64,000 nucleotides of DNA from Turritopsis dohrnii (Eukaryota > Cnidaria > Hydrozoa > Anthoathecata > Oceaniidae): positions 1 to 64,000 of the forward strand of contig BQMF02000421.1 of assembly GCA_027922465.2 (NCBI GenBank), in the 5' to 3' direction. How positions within the stretch are numbered: the stretch's first letter is position 1; every line of letters starts with the position of its first letter. Below, piece by piece: positions 44,119-57,054 of the stretch. The notes beneath the pieces were generated by a model. It saw nothing but the letters and a program-made list of their open reading frames with translations. It was not told where the DNA came from and made no database searches. The translations under genes and the position numbers were made by a program.

Positions 44119-45092
44119 TTAGTTATAAAAACAGTCCTCGTGGTACCATTGTTCACAAATTGGACATTCTATCCATTCAGCTCCATTCTCACCTTCTAGA
44201 CACTTTCCGCTACTTCCATTTACATCAATATTCTCGGACAGATCAAAAGGACCGCATTCTTCTGAGCCATTGGTGTGACGGTACCGTTGGTCGTGGAATG
44301 GTTCTACATCACTGGAAATTTTGAATAGCTGTAAACATTGGAAGCCTTTATTCATGGTTATGCATTTGGCCATGTGCACACTTGATATGTAGCTAATAGT
44401 AGGGTGCATTTTGGACTTCCTCCGGCTCAACTAGCACATTCTTTTAAGGTAGATAAACGCACTCAATGCCTTTGACTAGCGACTTTGCGTTGTTGACAAA
44501 ATCAAGTGGGGTATTTCGGCCATAACAGCTTTGTATACGGCATTTTTAATGCACCCACCAATGCCGTCCATAAGGTCTTTCCCATGATGGCGTGCATTGT
44601 AATAGCTGATTACATTAAATCTTTACGGAAAAAGAGTCGTTAGCTGAAATACATACCGCGAGCGAAATTGAGCACCACAACCATCACTCTAAATGTGCAG
44701 GTCAAGTGAATCACGTGTTAGTTGAGATGTGGATATTTCGCGGTGACAGTATCAATAGATTTCATAATACACGAGTGAACAGCTATTCAGGAATGATCTT
44801 TAGCCTCGGAGACGATGACGATGCTGATTTTCTCCGTTGTTTTGTTGACTATGATATAGCCTGCAGCAGTAAAAATGCTAAAAGAAGTGTGTCCGAAATA
44901 AGCGGACTGACATTCTCCCTGTTGTAAGTTCTTGTAATTCTCTGCGTAGTCAACATGCAAAAGAATCGCATTTTCCGGCATTTCCGATTTCAACGCGTTG
45001 AAATCTTTAGACTGCGCTAATCTTTTAGACTCTTTCCGTAAATTATCAGCGTTCTTTATTTGATTCACGGTATCTTTTACAACGCTCTGCAT
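44119..45092 (-). pseudogene. Degraded transposase of the 8.4-kb element
   Basis: The first piece (44787-45092) contains LLHVDYAENYKNLQQGECQS and AYFGHTSF, a strand-and-acid pattern like a DDE-type catalytic region, and ends in an in-frame stop. Further remains at about 44520-44700 read SDGCGAQF and HHGKDLMDGIGG in another frame. The last piece (44119-44430) ends with a PHD-like zinc motif, CPICEQWYHEDC. At least two stops and frameshifts break it. Confidence 0.6.
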
Positions 45093-45769
45093 TTAAAAGT
45101 GTGTTTTGTTTTCTTGGTTTTCCCATCTCCACTTTATTCCGTAGTTATATGAAGCTATCAACAATATGCATATTCACTTACATCTCAAAACATTTGAAAT
45201 ACTTAAAAAATTTGATAATTCGAACGATATAAAATTCGATTTATTTATAACATTCGGTGTCTTTTACAAATTCGAACGATATAAAATTCGATATATTTTG
45301 GAACATTTGAATACTCAAAATCAAAACAATGTGATAACCAACCATTGCTAATATTTATGTCGGATGGACAAAATATTTCAAATTGAACTCAAGCATCTAT
45401 AGTTGATTTAATCAATGTCCATGCATGTGTTTTCTTTTTTCCAACGTCTTAGTTGATACATTGTGCTTTTTCCATTTTGAAAATGCTTCTTGTTTGGTCT
45501 TGAGGGAAAAAATAAGAACTTAACCTTTTGGAAAATGTCGGAAGGACATAATAGAATTGCTAAAATTTGCAATTACGTTGTACACAAAACCTGAAAACTA
45601 ATAAATATGTTTCTAATATAGAGAACGACACTAAAGCTGAAGACAATGGGTATGAAGGCTGAGATTTTGTTTTTCAGGTCAGGTAATGATCCAACTTTTC
45701 AGATCAAAACCAATTGAGCTTAAAATTTCTTTTTGTAGAAATGCTAATACTTTTGTAACAGACCCAATA

Positions 45770-46495
45770 GTTTATTTGAGATAAACACAGCATATACATA
45801 ACAAAATAATTACAGTCTTATAATATGAAACATCTAAAAATATACCATACTGTACGATTACACATTCCTTTCGAGTTTACTAGCATTCTTATTTTCAAAA
45901 GCAAATTTATTTCACCCAAGCAAAACGGAGTAAAAAATTGAACTAAGAGGCTATAAAACAGTATAATTTAGAAAAATAACGAAAATTGGCACCATATTTA
46001 TGGTTTTTGTCAAAACTAATCCCACTAAGAATGCAGTTTTCCTATAAATTCATGGTGTTATAAGTTATAATTTTCCGCCCTCAGAGGGGCAGACGCAGGG
46101 TACGGCTTATACGGCTCAAGCCGTAGCAAAATTTAGTCAAGAATGATACTGCCGTGCTTCTTTGTCTTTTTGTCTATTCTTGACGCGGTGTCGTAATTAC
46201 GCGATAACGGCGTCGTTTAAAAATCAATCAAATAGGTTTTTTATGCATTAGCGCATTATTTGTTGGCGCCCCATTTGACTCGCAAATTTTAGGTAAGCTA
46301 TAACTGCAAACCCCACTGCTGCATTGTTCTTCTTTAAGGCTCAAAAATCGGCTCCTTTTGATCAATGATGATAGGGGTTATAATTAACAGTTTTGAGCCA
46401 TATTGCAGCTCTTCGATACGGCTCAAAGTTACTGCTCAAGTCCCGATTTTACGGTAGTTGGACACCTATACCCCTAATCCCAGCTTCATAGTACT
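45770..46495. other. Non-coding stretch with a hAT-like end
   Basis: GAGGGGCAGACGCAGGGTAC at 46084 resembles the start at 37212. The hairpin ACGGCTTATACGGCTCAAGCCGT region follows. No gene seen. Confidence 0.4.
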
Positions 46496-46671
46496 TCTTT
46501 CGGTTTTCCGTTGGTTTTGAAAGTGCGGCTTTCGTGCCAAAAGTACGCAAAACGATAATACGTATCAGAACAAATCCTTAGGCTTTAAATCTTTCGGTTG
46601 TCGGTAGAGTAAACAAATACGGCTCAAAACTCACACACGTGCATCGTTATGGAAGCCGATTGTCACATATT

Positions 46672-46770
46672 TTTGATATACTAAGAATATCAAATGATAT
46701 ACTTGGTATATCACTTGATATACTAAGTATATCACTTCACACCTTTTGATATTCCTAGTATATCATTTTT
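46672..46770. repeat. Cluster of GATATAC/GTATATC palindromes
   Basis: TGATATACTAAGTATATCA and related forms, four in about 100 bp, within the left arm. Confidence 0.7.
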
Positions 46771-48439
46771 TGTGGTTCTTGTGTTTCAATGAGCGCATGA
46801 ATCTGGTAGCTGTAAAGTAATTTACAGCTGAGAAATACAGAACATAGTGTGGTAGGAGACATCATGTCGGATGCACAGTCATTGCTTTAAGGTAAGTTTA
46901 TGTTTTTCTGTATATTTTACTTCGTAAACGTAAGTGTTAGTTTGCTTTTTTAATTATTATACATTAAATTCAAATTCATTTAATGACCGAAACAACAGCA
47001 ACAAAAAAGGTTCTAAAAAGGTATATGTGAATGCGGATTCAATATCTGTTTTTTTTATTTTCATTCACATGCAAGGCCTTTTATATTTGTAACTTTGACA
47101 AAAAACAAAATTTTAAGAATTTCTATGTGGAGCTTCTTTTTATTTATTATTTTTTTGCCTTGCTAAACTCAGAGTCTCAGAGTCGTTGGAGTTGCTTACT
47201 ACACAAACTTATTATGTTTTTTAAACATGGTACCTTTTGCCGGTGATCAAAAACTACAGGGTTTGCATGTATAGATTAACTTTATCTTGTGATATTTAAT
47301 TTCATTAGATATATAATGCAATTATTTTGAGATTTTTCACTGATGACGAGCATTCGTATAGCTGTGTTGTTAGCTTTTGGGAAAAAATTCAGCAGTGAGT
47401 TTATGAGGGTAAATGAGGAACAAGCAATGCAAATTTGCGAGGAACAAAATTGGTGTTCTGTCTTGTGTTTGTTGGGACTTCCATCAGTCATACATAAGTC
47501 ATGCACCCATTATGCACCCACTTTGTTAATAAAATTGAAACCAAATGCTATTAGTGTGGCCTGTTAGTGTAAGCTGGATGAATCTTATCTCACAATCCAT
47601 ATTTTGTTTTGTTTTGAGGGGACATCAATCTCAAGCACTTTTCGCATAATCACTATGTTCTGTTGGTTCCTGGGTTTCTTTATAAAAGAAAAGGAACCGC
47701 AGGAACATCTAAGATTCAAAGAAAACCTTCAGCTTAGAAGGAATAGTTGCCCAAGATTGAAGAAATTTTTTCAACGTGCCAATTTAGTTTATCTTCTTCT
47801 ACAGACAAAGCTAAGAAAAGCCATGAAGAATTAGCATTATTGTTTGATGATGTTACAACCCACATTGACACGTCCTCTGCAGGTTCTCCCCCAGGATATA
47901 AAATCATTTATTGTCAATGTTTTTGAGCTCGAAAAGACAAAACAGATGGATGGCCATTTCAGTTGAAATGACTAGATGCTTATTCTGTTGGTTTTGAAAT
48001 TCCCCAACTACTCTTTGGTGGGAAATCAGCTTTAGTCAAAGAAATGTTTTCGTGTGTTGACAAAGTTGTTATGTTCTGGTAGTTTTATTCCATGCATGTC
48101 ATGAATTGAATGAAACAAATGGTAGAATTCAATGGATATAAGTTTGCATCAAATTGTATGGATGTGATTTGGAATTATCTAGAAAAAGAATACTGTATAC
48201 TTCCATTTCCAAGTGATCTGATTTTTATGCAATGGAGTGTCTTCCTTAACGGACGCAAAAGTTAAGCGGGATAATATTTTACCTATAAATTCTTGAAAAT
48301 ATTGCTTTATTTGTTGAAACAAAGAAGATAATTGGAATTCACTGGTTGTGCAACACCCATCACTACAATTGTATTGACTTTAAGCCGTTGCCATCCTGTT
48401 TTTACAAAGTAAATTGTCCTGAAAGCTTTACGTAAAAAG

Positions 48440-49804
48440 ATGCACAAAGTGGAAGGGAGAGGTAGGAGTACATTGGGCCTTAAACGACCTCTTTGTCATC
48501 TTTTCTTCGTATTAATCATGTTCATGACAGCCTCTTATCGTCGATTACCCCTGGCAAGTGGAGACAAACCAGCAAATCATTTGTACAGGTCAATGATTAA
48601 ACCATTTCCAAGGCGTGTAAGAAGATCAGCACCTATCTTGTATTATTCCAACCATATAACAACACGCACACTTGTTCTCTCTGGCGACATTGAAACAAAC
48701 CCTGGTCCACGCAGTACATCACCTTCCTGTCAAATATGTGACAAAACCATCAGAAGGAATGCTAAACGATATCAATGTTCGACATGCATCCAATCCACTC
48801 ATCATAAATGTCTTCAAACAAAAATCCATACAATAAAGCATCAAACTATAATACCCTGGACTTGCTATCAATGCACTCTATCTCAACTGCCCTTTCACAA
48901 CCAACGACATTTAGAAGAGTCACATAATGAAACAGTAGTTACCAGCCAATCTGAAGCACTTCATGTTGATCAACTGAAACATCACAAAAATCATATGAGC
49001 ATTGCTCATCTTAATACACAATCGATGTTGTCTTCTTTCGATGAATTCCAATACATGATGTATACCTACAACTTTGACCTGTTAACCTTATCAGAAACCT
49101 GGCTAAAAGATGACAAAAACTTGCTTAATTATGTTCACATACCCGGTTATGAATTTCATTATCGCAATAGAAATACTAGAAGAGGTGGCGGTGTAGGCAT
49201 CTACATTAAAGATACCATCAAATCATATAAAATTCGCAATGACATCAATAACATGAATAAAGAGCTAGAACACCTATGGATCGAAATGAAAGATAAGACA
49301 ACAAAACAACCATTCTTAATCGGCACATTTTATCAACCAAATTTTGACCTTGAATCCAAGCACGCATGGATTGACAACATCGAGAAATTACTTTTTGATA
49401 TAAAGAAAGCATGGACTGGCCCTATCATTTTGGCAGGTGATGCTAACATCAACCTAATGGAGACAGATCGAATATCTCAAAAATACATTGATATGTTAAA
49501 TCTCTTTGAACTTCGGAATATTATTTCAAAACCAACAAGGAAATCGTCCACACTAATCGATCATTTAATTACCAATATTCCTGCTAACGTACTTCATCAC
49601 GATGTCATACCATGTCCAACTATTAGCGATCACGATGCACCGTACATGATTATAAACATCCGTCTAGATCGGTTTGAGCCACGTTATAAATTTATTCGAA
49701 GCTATAAGAACTTTCAGTTGGAAAAGTACATCGAAGATTTCTCCCAACTCCCATTTTCCGTTATATATGCAGTAGAAGACCCGATGAGCAGCTTGAAATC
49801 CTAA
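48440..49804 (+). pseudogene. LINE protein, first part: 2A motif, PHD-like finger, APE endonuclease
   Basis: A 454-codon frame. Residues 80-90 read LSGDIETNPGP, the 2A ribosome-skipping signal, which would release an N-terminal peptide of about 89 residues. A Cys/His zinc finger of PHD type fills about 97-146. From 183 the AP-endonuclease domain runs through HLNTQSM, SETWL, GTFYQPNF, AGDANINL and the terminal SDHDAPYMI. The frame is broken near 49780 by an indel of one base, or equivalent; the sequence then goes on in the frame of the next piece. This break would stop normal production of the reverse transcriptase. Confidence 0.9.
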
Positions 49805-51804
49805 ATGATCTCATCATACAATGTGTCGATACTCATGCACCACTAAAACGCGTAAAACTAACTAGACCTCCCGCACCATGGATGAAAGCGATCGATATTG
49901 TACATCTTCAACAGCAACGAAATAAACTAAGATATGAAGCACACAAGTTCAAAAATGAAGAAAGTTGGAACAATTACCGAATAGTAAGAAACGCCATCAA
50001 AACTTCAATAAAAAGGGCCAAGTTATTATTTTACCAAAAAGCACTATCATCGAAACGACCTAAAGAAATATGGAAAACCATCCACCGAATATTAAACCCA
50101 AACCTTAAAACCATTACAGAAGATCCAGATACACTGAACAATCATTTTAACACAACAGCATCTCGTATCGGATTCGCAGAACCTAAACAGCTTAATGAAA
50201 TTCGAACTGCCATCTACAATTTACCAAACAGCCAATATAATTCATTTAAATTACGCCAGATTACTTTACAAAACGTGACAGACGCTATAAAGAAAACACG
50301 GAATGACTGTTCAGCTGGCTACGATAACATACCAGCTAATCTCATCAAACCTGTGTACTCTTATCTTGCATCTCCTCTTACGTACATCATCAACAACTTC
50401 ATTCGAATACAAAAATTCCCACATTCTTGGAAAATCGCAAAAATTAGTCCTGTCCCAAAAGTATCAATGCCATCAAACCTAAATGACTACCGACCAGTTT
50501 CCGTGTTACCATTTCTATCAAAAATCTATGAGCGTATAGTTCTCAACCAACTTGGAGAATTTATCGAAGAGCAAATTATTTACCATGAAACACAATCTGG
50601 ATTTCGGAAAAACCATTCCACCATCACGTTGTTAATAAAATTCCGAGATGACATCCTGCGAGCGTTGAAAATGGGAGAATTAACCATAGCCATATTTACC
50701 GACTATTCCAAAGCTTTTGATACCTTGGACTTTGAAACGCTAATAAAAAAACTATATTCTCTGAACTTCTCAAAATCATTTCTTTACTGGACTGCTGATT
50801 ATCTAACAAACCGATATCAATACGTGCAAATTGACGACAAACTATCACACCTAAAGAAAATCACATTTGGCGTCCCACAAGGTTCCATCTTAGGACCTAT
50901 ATTCTTCAATCTTTATGTGACAGAGATAAGTCACATCCTACAAAAATCGAAAAGCCTTCAATACGCAGATGACACAACCCTATACCGCCATTGCAAGCAT
51001 GATCAACTCGAAAACACGATAACAGAAATCGAAAAAGATCTAACCAACATATCCACATGGTCAAAAACATTAAATTTGGTTTTTAACAGCTCCAAGACCA
51101 TGTGCATGCAGTTCCGATCAAAACGAAGTAAAAATCATACACCAGATCTTCGGATAACATGCCATAACGAAGTCATTAAAGTCGTACACTCCTGCAAGTT
51201 ACTTGGTATAGTATTTGATGAAAACTTAGATTGGCATATCCATACTAACAAACTTATGAGGGACTGTTTTGGAGTATTAAATGTGCTGCGCAAGATTAAA
51301 CGTTATGCACCATTCCACACAAGAAAACAACTAGTTCAATCGTTGGTTATTTCAAAACTAGACTATGGCAACATACTTTTTTACAACATAACAAATCACC
51401 AAAAATCCCGTCTGCAAAAAGTTCTCAATGCATCTGCAAGTTTTGTACTTAACAGATACGCTAAAATTGAAGATGTGGTATCACTCAAATGGCTCCCAAT
51501 CCAGGAACGCCTGGATTATTCAGTTGGTCTACTTGCCTTCAAAGCTGCCAATATTCCTACATTCCCTTCATATCTAAAGCTACAATTCAAACAAAACCAC
51601 AGATTACTTCGAAACAACATTGAATATACAGGTCCAAAGTTGATCCATCCACCCGAACACAACACTTTTCCCGCTCTTGCCGCACTGGTATTTAATGATC
51701 TCCCAAAGGATGTCCGTCTGGCAGTTGACCTACAGCAGTATAAAACGAAAATGTATGCTTACCTGTTGGATAAAGCTGCTGCGAAAGAACTTGCTCGAAT
51801 TTAA
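49805..51804 (+). pseudogene. LINE protein, second part: reverse transcriptase
   Basis: It continues the ORF after the frameshift; the long open part starts at 49882. Reverse transcriptase blocks are in order: NDYRPVSVLPFLSKIYE, QSGFRKNHST, FTDYSKAFDTLD, GVPQGSILGPIFFNLY and YADDT (catalytic Asp pair). The C-terminal connection domain ends in FNDLPKDVRLA. Length and order match the CR1/L2 group. Apart from the one upstream frameshift it is uninterrupted, so the insertion is young. Confidence 0.9.
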
Positions 51805-51834
51805 ATGAGTTTTTTTATATGCAAATTATATTAT

Positions 51835-51837
<3 letters not shown>

Positions 51838-51875
<38 letters not shown>

Positions 51876-51927
51876 GTTATAGCTAAGGATGAAGAACCAT
51901 GTAAATATGGAAATGCCGAAATAAATG

Positions 51928-51960
<33 letters not shown>
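51838..51960 (+). repeat. LINE 3' end: poly-A run and TTA microsatellite
   Basis: About 33 A residues, then a spacer ending AATAAATG, then about 10 TTA units. The TTA tract, not the poly-A, directly precedes the target duplication. Confidence 0.85.
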
Positions 51961-51962
<2 letters not shown>

Positions 51963-52343
51963 CTGAATCAGTATTATGGGAATTTGATATCTAACCAGAT
52001 TTTAGAAGAAGTAAAGAGAAACAAATGTTTTCCTATACTTGATGATAAAGCCTGTTATGATTCTACTAAGAAGCCTTTGTCTTAAGAGAGGATTTTGTTT
52101 TGTGGAGTGTGGTCGATTGTCTACTGAAAACATACAAGTAGAATAGGATGAATTATTTTATGTGACAGTTCTATTTTGGTATGTCTTGACTATATTCACT
52201 GTAAATATATATTCTATGAGAACATACTAAATTATTTATGGATTTAAAAAATAAATAAATGGTGGGAGACTTCATATTAATTCTAATTCACCATATATAA
52301 GATATTTTAATTTTGAATTTGTTCACCTTTTGTCTTTTTAGCA

Positions 52344-52474
52344 CAAACACCAACACAGATCAACCTAGATTTAATGAAGCGCTAGAGGTGTATGTGGAAA
52401 GGTGTCAAAGGATGTCGAGAAGAGTAAGAAGGACGAAAATCAACATAGAGGCGGAAAATTACAAAGCACCATGA
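52344..52474 (+). CDS. Possible last exon of an unrecognised gene at the centre of the palindrome
   Basis: After CTTTTTAG an open frame of 42 codons starts TNTNTDQPRFNEALEVY, continues with a basic stretch and ends at TGA 52472-52474. The first part lies in the arm and is mirrored on the other side; the rest lies in the unique centre. I do not recognise the product. Confidence 0.35.
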
Positions 52475-52681
52475 ATTTACAGTGTGTTTGGTGTTTTAGA
52501 CGCTTAATTATAATGATGCAGTTAATATTATACTGTAATTATTTTGTTATGTATATGCTGTGTTAATCTCAAAAAAACTATTGTATTCAGCTTCTATTCT
52601 TCTATCCACCGTTGGTTAAAATGTTTAATGTAGGCTAATTTTGGTGTTGGGGGTTCAAAGTAGCTAACTGGAAATGAACGT
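52372..52681. other. Unique centre of the inverted duplication
   Basis: About 310 bp without a mirrored partner, between the two arms. Confidence 0.7.
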
Positions 52682-55600
52682 TGATCTGTTGATGTTTGTG
52701 CTAAAAAGACAAAACGTGAACAAATTCAAAAATAAAATATCTTATATATATGGTGATATATAATGGTGAATTAGTGTGAAGTCTCCCGCCATTTAATTTA
52801 CTAATTTTTTAAATCCATAAATAAAATAGTATGTTCTAGGAGAATATACAGTGAATATAGTCAAGACATACCAAAACAGAACTGTCTACATATAATAACT
52901 CTTTCTATTCTACGTGTATGTTTTCACTAGACAACCCTTCACACCCCGCAAAACCAAATCCTCTCTTAAGTTGTAGTCATCATTAACAAAATGGTTGACC
53001 GCTTCATCAGCAAGTATAGGAAAGAATTCGTTTCTCTTTATTTATTCTGAAACCTGGTCAGATATCAAACTCCCACAATACTGATTCAGGTCATATTTGG
53101 AAATGTAAATAGTGCTCTTTTTCTAGATAATTCGAAATCACATAATAAGCTGATTTCCCACCAAGAAAGAGTAGTTAGGGAATTTCAAAACCAACAGAAT
53201 AAGCATCTAGCCATTTCTTAGCGAGCTCAAAAAACAGTGTAAATAAATGATTTTATATCCTGGAGGGAAGCTGTAGAGGACGTGTCAACTGGGTTGTAAA
53301 GTTATCATCCAATAATGCTAATTCTTCATGGCTTTCCTTAGCTTTGTCTGTAAAAGAACAAACTCAATTGGGATGTTGAAAATATATCATGAGAAATTTG
53401 TTCAATCTTGGGCAACTATTCCTTCTAAGCTGAAGGTTTTCTTGAGTAAATTCAGGAAAGGATAAAGCTGTTTGAATCTTAGATGTTCCTGCGGTTCCTT
53501 TTCTTTTAACTTTAAAATTAGGTTTATCAAGTAAATTAGGTTCCCCGTCTTGGATTTTTTGGATGTCTTGGATGTTCACTTAAAGAAACCAAAGAACCAA
53601 CAGAACATAGTGATTATGGGAAAAGTGCTTGAGATCGATGTCCCCTTAAAACAAAACAAAATATGGATTGTGAGATTAGATTCATCTAGTTAACACTGAC
53701 AGGCCACACTAACAGCAGTTGGTTTCAATTTGATCCACATAATGGGTGCATGACTTATGTATGACTGGCTGGTGAAAGTCCCAGCAAACACAAGACAGAA
53801 CACCAATTTTGTTCCTCACAAATTTGCATTGCTTCCTTAATAACCCTTTCAAAAACTTTCCCTTGATCTCCAGTAAATGATTTTTGCAACAGAGGATTTT
53901 CGCTGTCAAATGCTGTGTTAAGCTGAAGTTCTAATAATGTAAGAGCCCTGATAGCAAACTCACTGCTGAATTATTTGCAAGTAAAGCTAACAATACCTAG
54001 CTATACGAACGGTCATCATCACCAAAAAATCTCAAAATAATTCCATAGATCTAATGAAGTTAAATATCACAAAATTAATGTATACATGCAAACTCTGTAG
54101 TTTTTGATCATGGCCAAAAATTACCATGTTTAAAATACATAACATTTAAGTTTTGTAGCAAGCAAGTCCAATTACTCTGAATAAAATCCCAACCAGAGTT
54201 TAAAAAATAAAAATATAAAAGAAGCTCACCATTCTTTAATTCTTCGAGATTTACAAAATTTTGTTTTTTGTCAGTTACAAATAAAGCCATGCATGAAAAT
54301 GAAAAAAAAAAAAAAAAAAAACCAAACAAATATTGAATCTGTGTTCACATATTCTCATACAGCAGTTTTTTCATTCTTTACTCTCTCGTTAAATTAATGA
54401 ATTTGAATTTATAATAATTAAAAAAATAATTAACACGTATAGTCCAGGGAAAGTGTGTAAAAATAGTGTCCAATTGTGCATTTTTGAGTAGAAAGCATGA
54501 AATTTGGTACAGTGGTTCTTTGGGTGAAAAGAAACATTTTAAGACTCAGACCCATTCCCAGAACACCTGTCCGTGTATTTTACAGACCAGAATGTCTGCC
54601 TAATAAAAAAAAAGAGTTTTTCTCCAAAATATGACATGTTATATATCAATGGAAAGGTTTTTTAATACTGGTTCCAAAAAACATTACAACCCATATCTGA
54701 AAATGGACTGGGGACGAGTTTTACGTCACAGAAGGTGCGCTATACGTCATGGATGTAATTTACTGACCAGATTGAAAGAAACTAACAAGGTAGAGTAAAA
54801 TATATTATATAATTGTTGAAAAGATTTTTGGAAGCTGATCAATACACGTTGGTTAAAAAAGGGACTAGAACGCTGATCTGGAAACTACTCGGCAGCCAAA
54901 AGTGTAATTTACTGACCAGATCATCGAAAAAAAAACCTACCGATGTTTCTGCACTTTTACCGCTATTTCCTGATGACTCAAAATCAATTCCTATGATGAA
55001 ACATGGAATGGATGTTATAAAGCAAGCTGTTAAACACCTTAACAGTGGTCAATCTCCTGTCATCGCTTTTGATCAGCCCCTTTTTGCAAATGCCAAACTT
55101 GTTCATTGGAATTGGAAAGAAGACTATGGTGAAGATAAGTTTGTTGCCATGATGGGGCCTTTACACATTGAAATGGCATTCATGAAAGTAATTGGTAATA
55201 AATATTTAAATTAAATAGCTTCATATTATCAGTTATTGCTCATTGAATTTTTTGGACTTTTCAATACATAACTAAAAACTTTATTTTACTGTTAATATCT
55301 GGAATGAAACAAAACAATTACACAATGACAAATTGACGTAAACACAAGACGACTACGGTATGCTTCTTAATTACAGACAATAATTACAAATGACGTTTAA
55401 TGACATAACTTCATAATTGGAGTACAGTAATAATTTGATTTTGCATTTCACTCTCAGGTGATTGGATAGAAGAAGCAGGATGGTGTCATTTGATTGCAGA
55501 GGCTGGCATTGCTACTTCAGGAAAGGCCGATTCATTCTTGTCGGCATCACACGTCAAACGGACTCGTAATGGTCATGAGGTCACGGCAGCTGTGTTACAC

Positions 55601-57054
55601 ATGCTTTTGGAAAAGGCATACGAAGAATATAGGCTTTCAACTCAGGTTCCACAGAAGTTCCAAGATTGGAAAGCATCTCAAGAAAAAAAGTATCCTCAGT
55701 TTCGATTTTGGTCAATTACACTAAATATAATGTGTAAAAGGAGATGGAGGTATTCATTTTATTCTTTTCCGTCAAAAAGGAGTATTAGCTTTCAGATCTA
55801 TATTCTAACACACTAACTTACAGATTTACCTGAAGCTTTTTTCTTTTTTGCAGTGTGTTTTCTCGCTAGACGTTTTGCGCCCATGCTTACTTGTATTGAA
55901 ATGGATGGTTTCAGGACCGGAATTAGCTCGCATCATAAATGAATTCAAAGGTAGCTTGACATCACAAATGAAACGAATCATCATGAACAAACTGGGGGCA
56001 TGCAACAGCGATTTTCTAAGCACGTAATGGCGCTTTTGTCAAATTTCGACCAGGTTGGTAATCCATTTCTCGAAGAAACACCAGATTTGATGGCCCTCGA
56101 CAAGAAAGATGTTGCTGAAGAAGCTGCCATCAAAAAACCAAACAAGGCCGAAGAAGTTGGAAAAGAAATGTTCGATTCCTTTATTAAAAATCACGTCAAA
56201 GGGATTGATAAAAGTATCTTTGATACTATCTCCAAAAACAAACTTTCAATCTTTAACCAACCAAAGCAGCGAAGCATCAACAACAAGGACGAGTTAACAA
56301 CATTAAAAAAAAGTTGCCATCTCTTTTCCCAACTTTACATTGCATGTCAAGTATGAGACGGTAATTTGGATGAATTCTTTATGCATGAAAATACAGTTTT
56401 ACCACCATCGCTTTCGAAAAATGGAAATCCTAGATCTGGAAACAAAGCTGACTTAGCTGGTTGTTTACGCGAACTTGTCACAGAAGCAGATGGAAGAAAA
56501 GTAGAGGCAGAATGTATCATTTTAGATGGTGCAGCAGTTGTGAATATGCTGAAACCAAACGGATCTTCAACATTTCATGAGTGCGCAACCAAAGAATTTA
56601 CGCATTTTATTGAGAACCAAATTGCAACTGCGAATCGCATTCACTGTTCAGCCAGAACAAGAAGACGTTTGTAGGTTCTTTGTCGTAACATTCGTTTTAT
56701 TGAATTAATTTCATTAACATGTAAAAAACTGATGATTGTTAGCAAACTTAAAGGAGTGGTTCACTCAAAATTGAAAAAATTAATTTCAATTTATTTAAAA
56801 GCAGTGTATATCATTTAGTCGTAGGGAGATATTTTTTTTTCTTCTTTTTCACAATTTCATCTATTTAAATGCCTTTTATTGTTAGTTTTTCTGAATGGGT
56901 TTTAAACTGATTAAATTTTCTGACGTCATCGGAGCATTATCTCACATTTGTATGAAGAAAAAAACATTGTACATTAATATGAAAACATAGAGAAAATAAC
57001 GATATAACAGAAAATTATTTTCACTTTTCAAAAAAGATATTTCAAAATGGGTGC

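Larger units (their letters stand above)
37324..45765. mobile_element. 8.4-kb inverted-repeat DNA transposon with AATA target duplication
   Basis: The 18-bp ends GGGTCTGTTACAAAAGTA are inverted (slightly altered at the right), with AATA at 37320-37323 and 45766-45769. The same ends flank the MITE in the pseudogene. Degraded transposase pieces lie on the minus strand at 44119-45092. A Kolobok-type element is nested at 38094-43638, so the original was about 2.9 kb. The 4-bp duplication and the HGKD...DGIGG-like remains suggest a Sola-like superfamily, but weakly. Confidence 0.8.
48222..51960 (+). mobile_element. Nearly full-length non-LTR retrotransposon (CR1/L2 group)
   Basis: ATCTGA flanks it on both sides (48216-48221 and 51961-51966). 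The matching place in the right arm of the palindrome has no insertion. It has a short 5' leader, an ORF with one frameshift, a poly-A run, and a TTA-microsatellite 3' end. Confidence 0.85.
46496..52371 (+). repeat. Left arm of a large inverted duplication (interrupted by a LINE)
   Basis: Blocks at 46496-46650, 46828-46876, 46920-48215 and 51967-52371 recur as reverse complement, in mirrored order, at 52682-54436 and 60933-61360. Without the LINE the arm is about 2.1 kb. Coding-like fragments (LRRNSCPRLKKF and EIPQLLFGGKSALVKE) suggest it holds exons of an unrecognised gene. Confidence 0.85.

Noticed and set aside
44109..44324. Plus-strand frame overlapping the transposase remnant
   Set aside because: It is opposite the PHD-like coding piece and has no recognisable feature.
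51838..51872. Poly-A run as the 3' end of the LINE
   Set aside because: The target duplication lies after the TTA tract at 51960, so the poly-A is internal, probably an expanded A-rich stretch in the 3' UTR.
54756..54920. The repeated TGTAATTTACTGACCAGAT as a separate insertion
   Set aside because: No ends or duplication were found. Deletion or conversion within the transposon explains it more simply.
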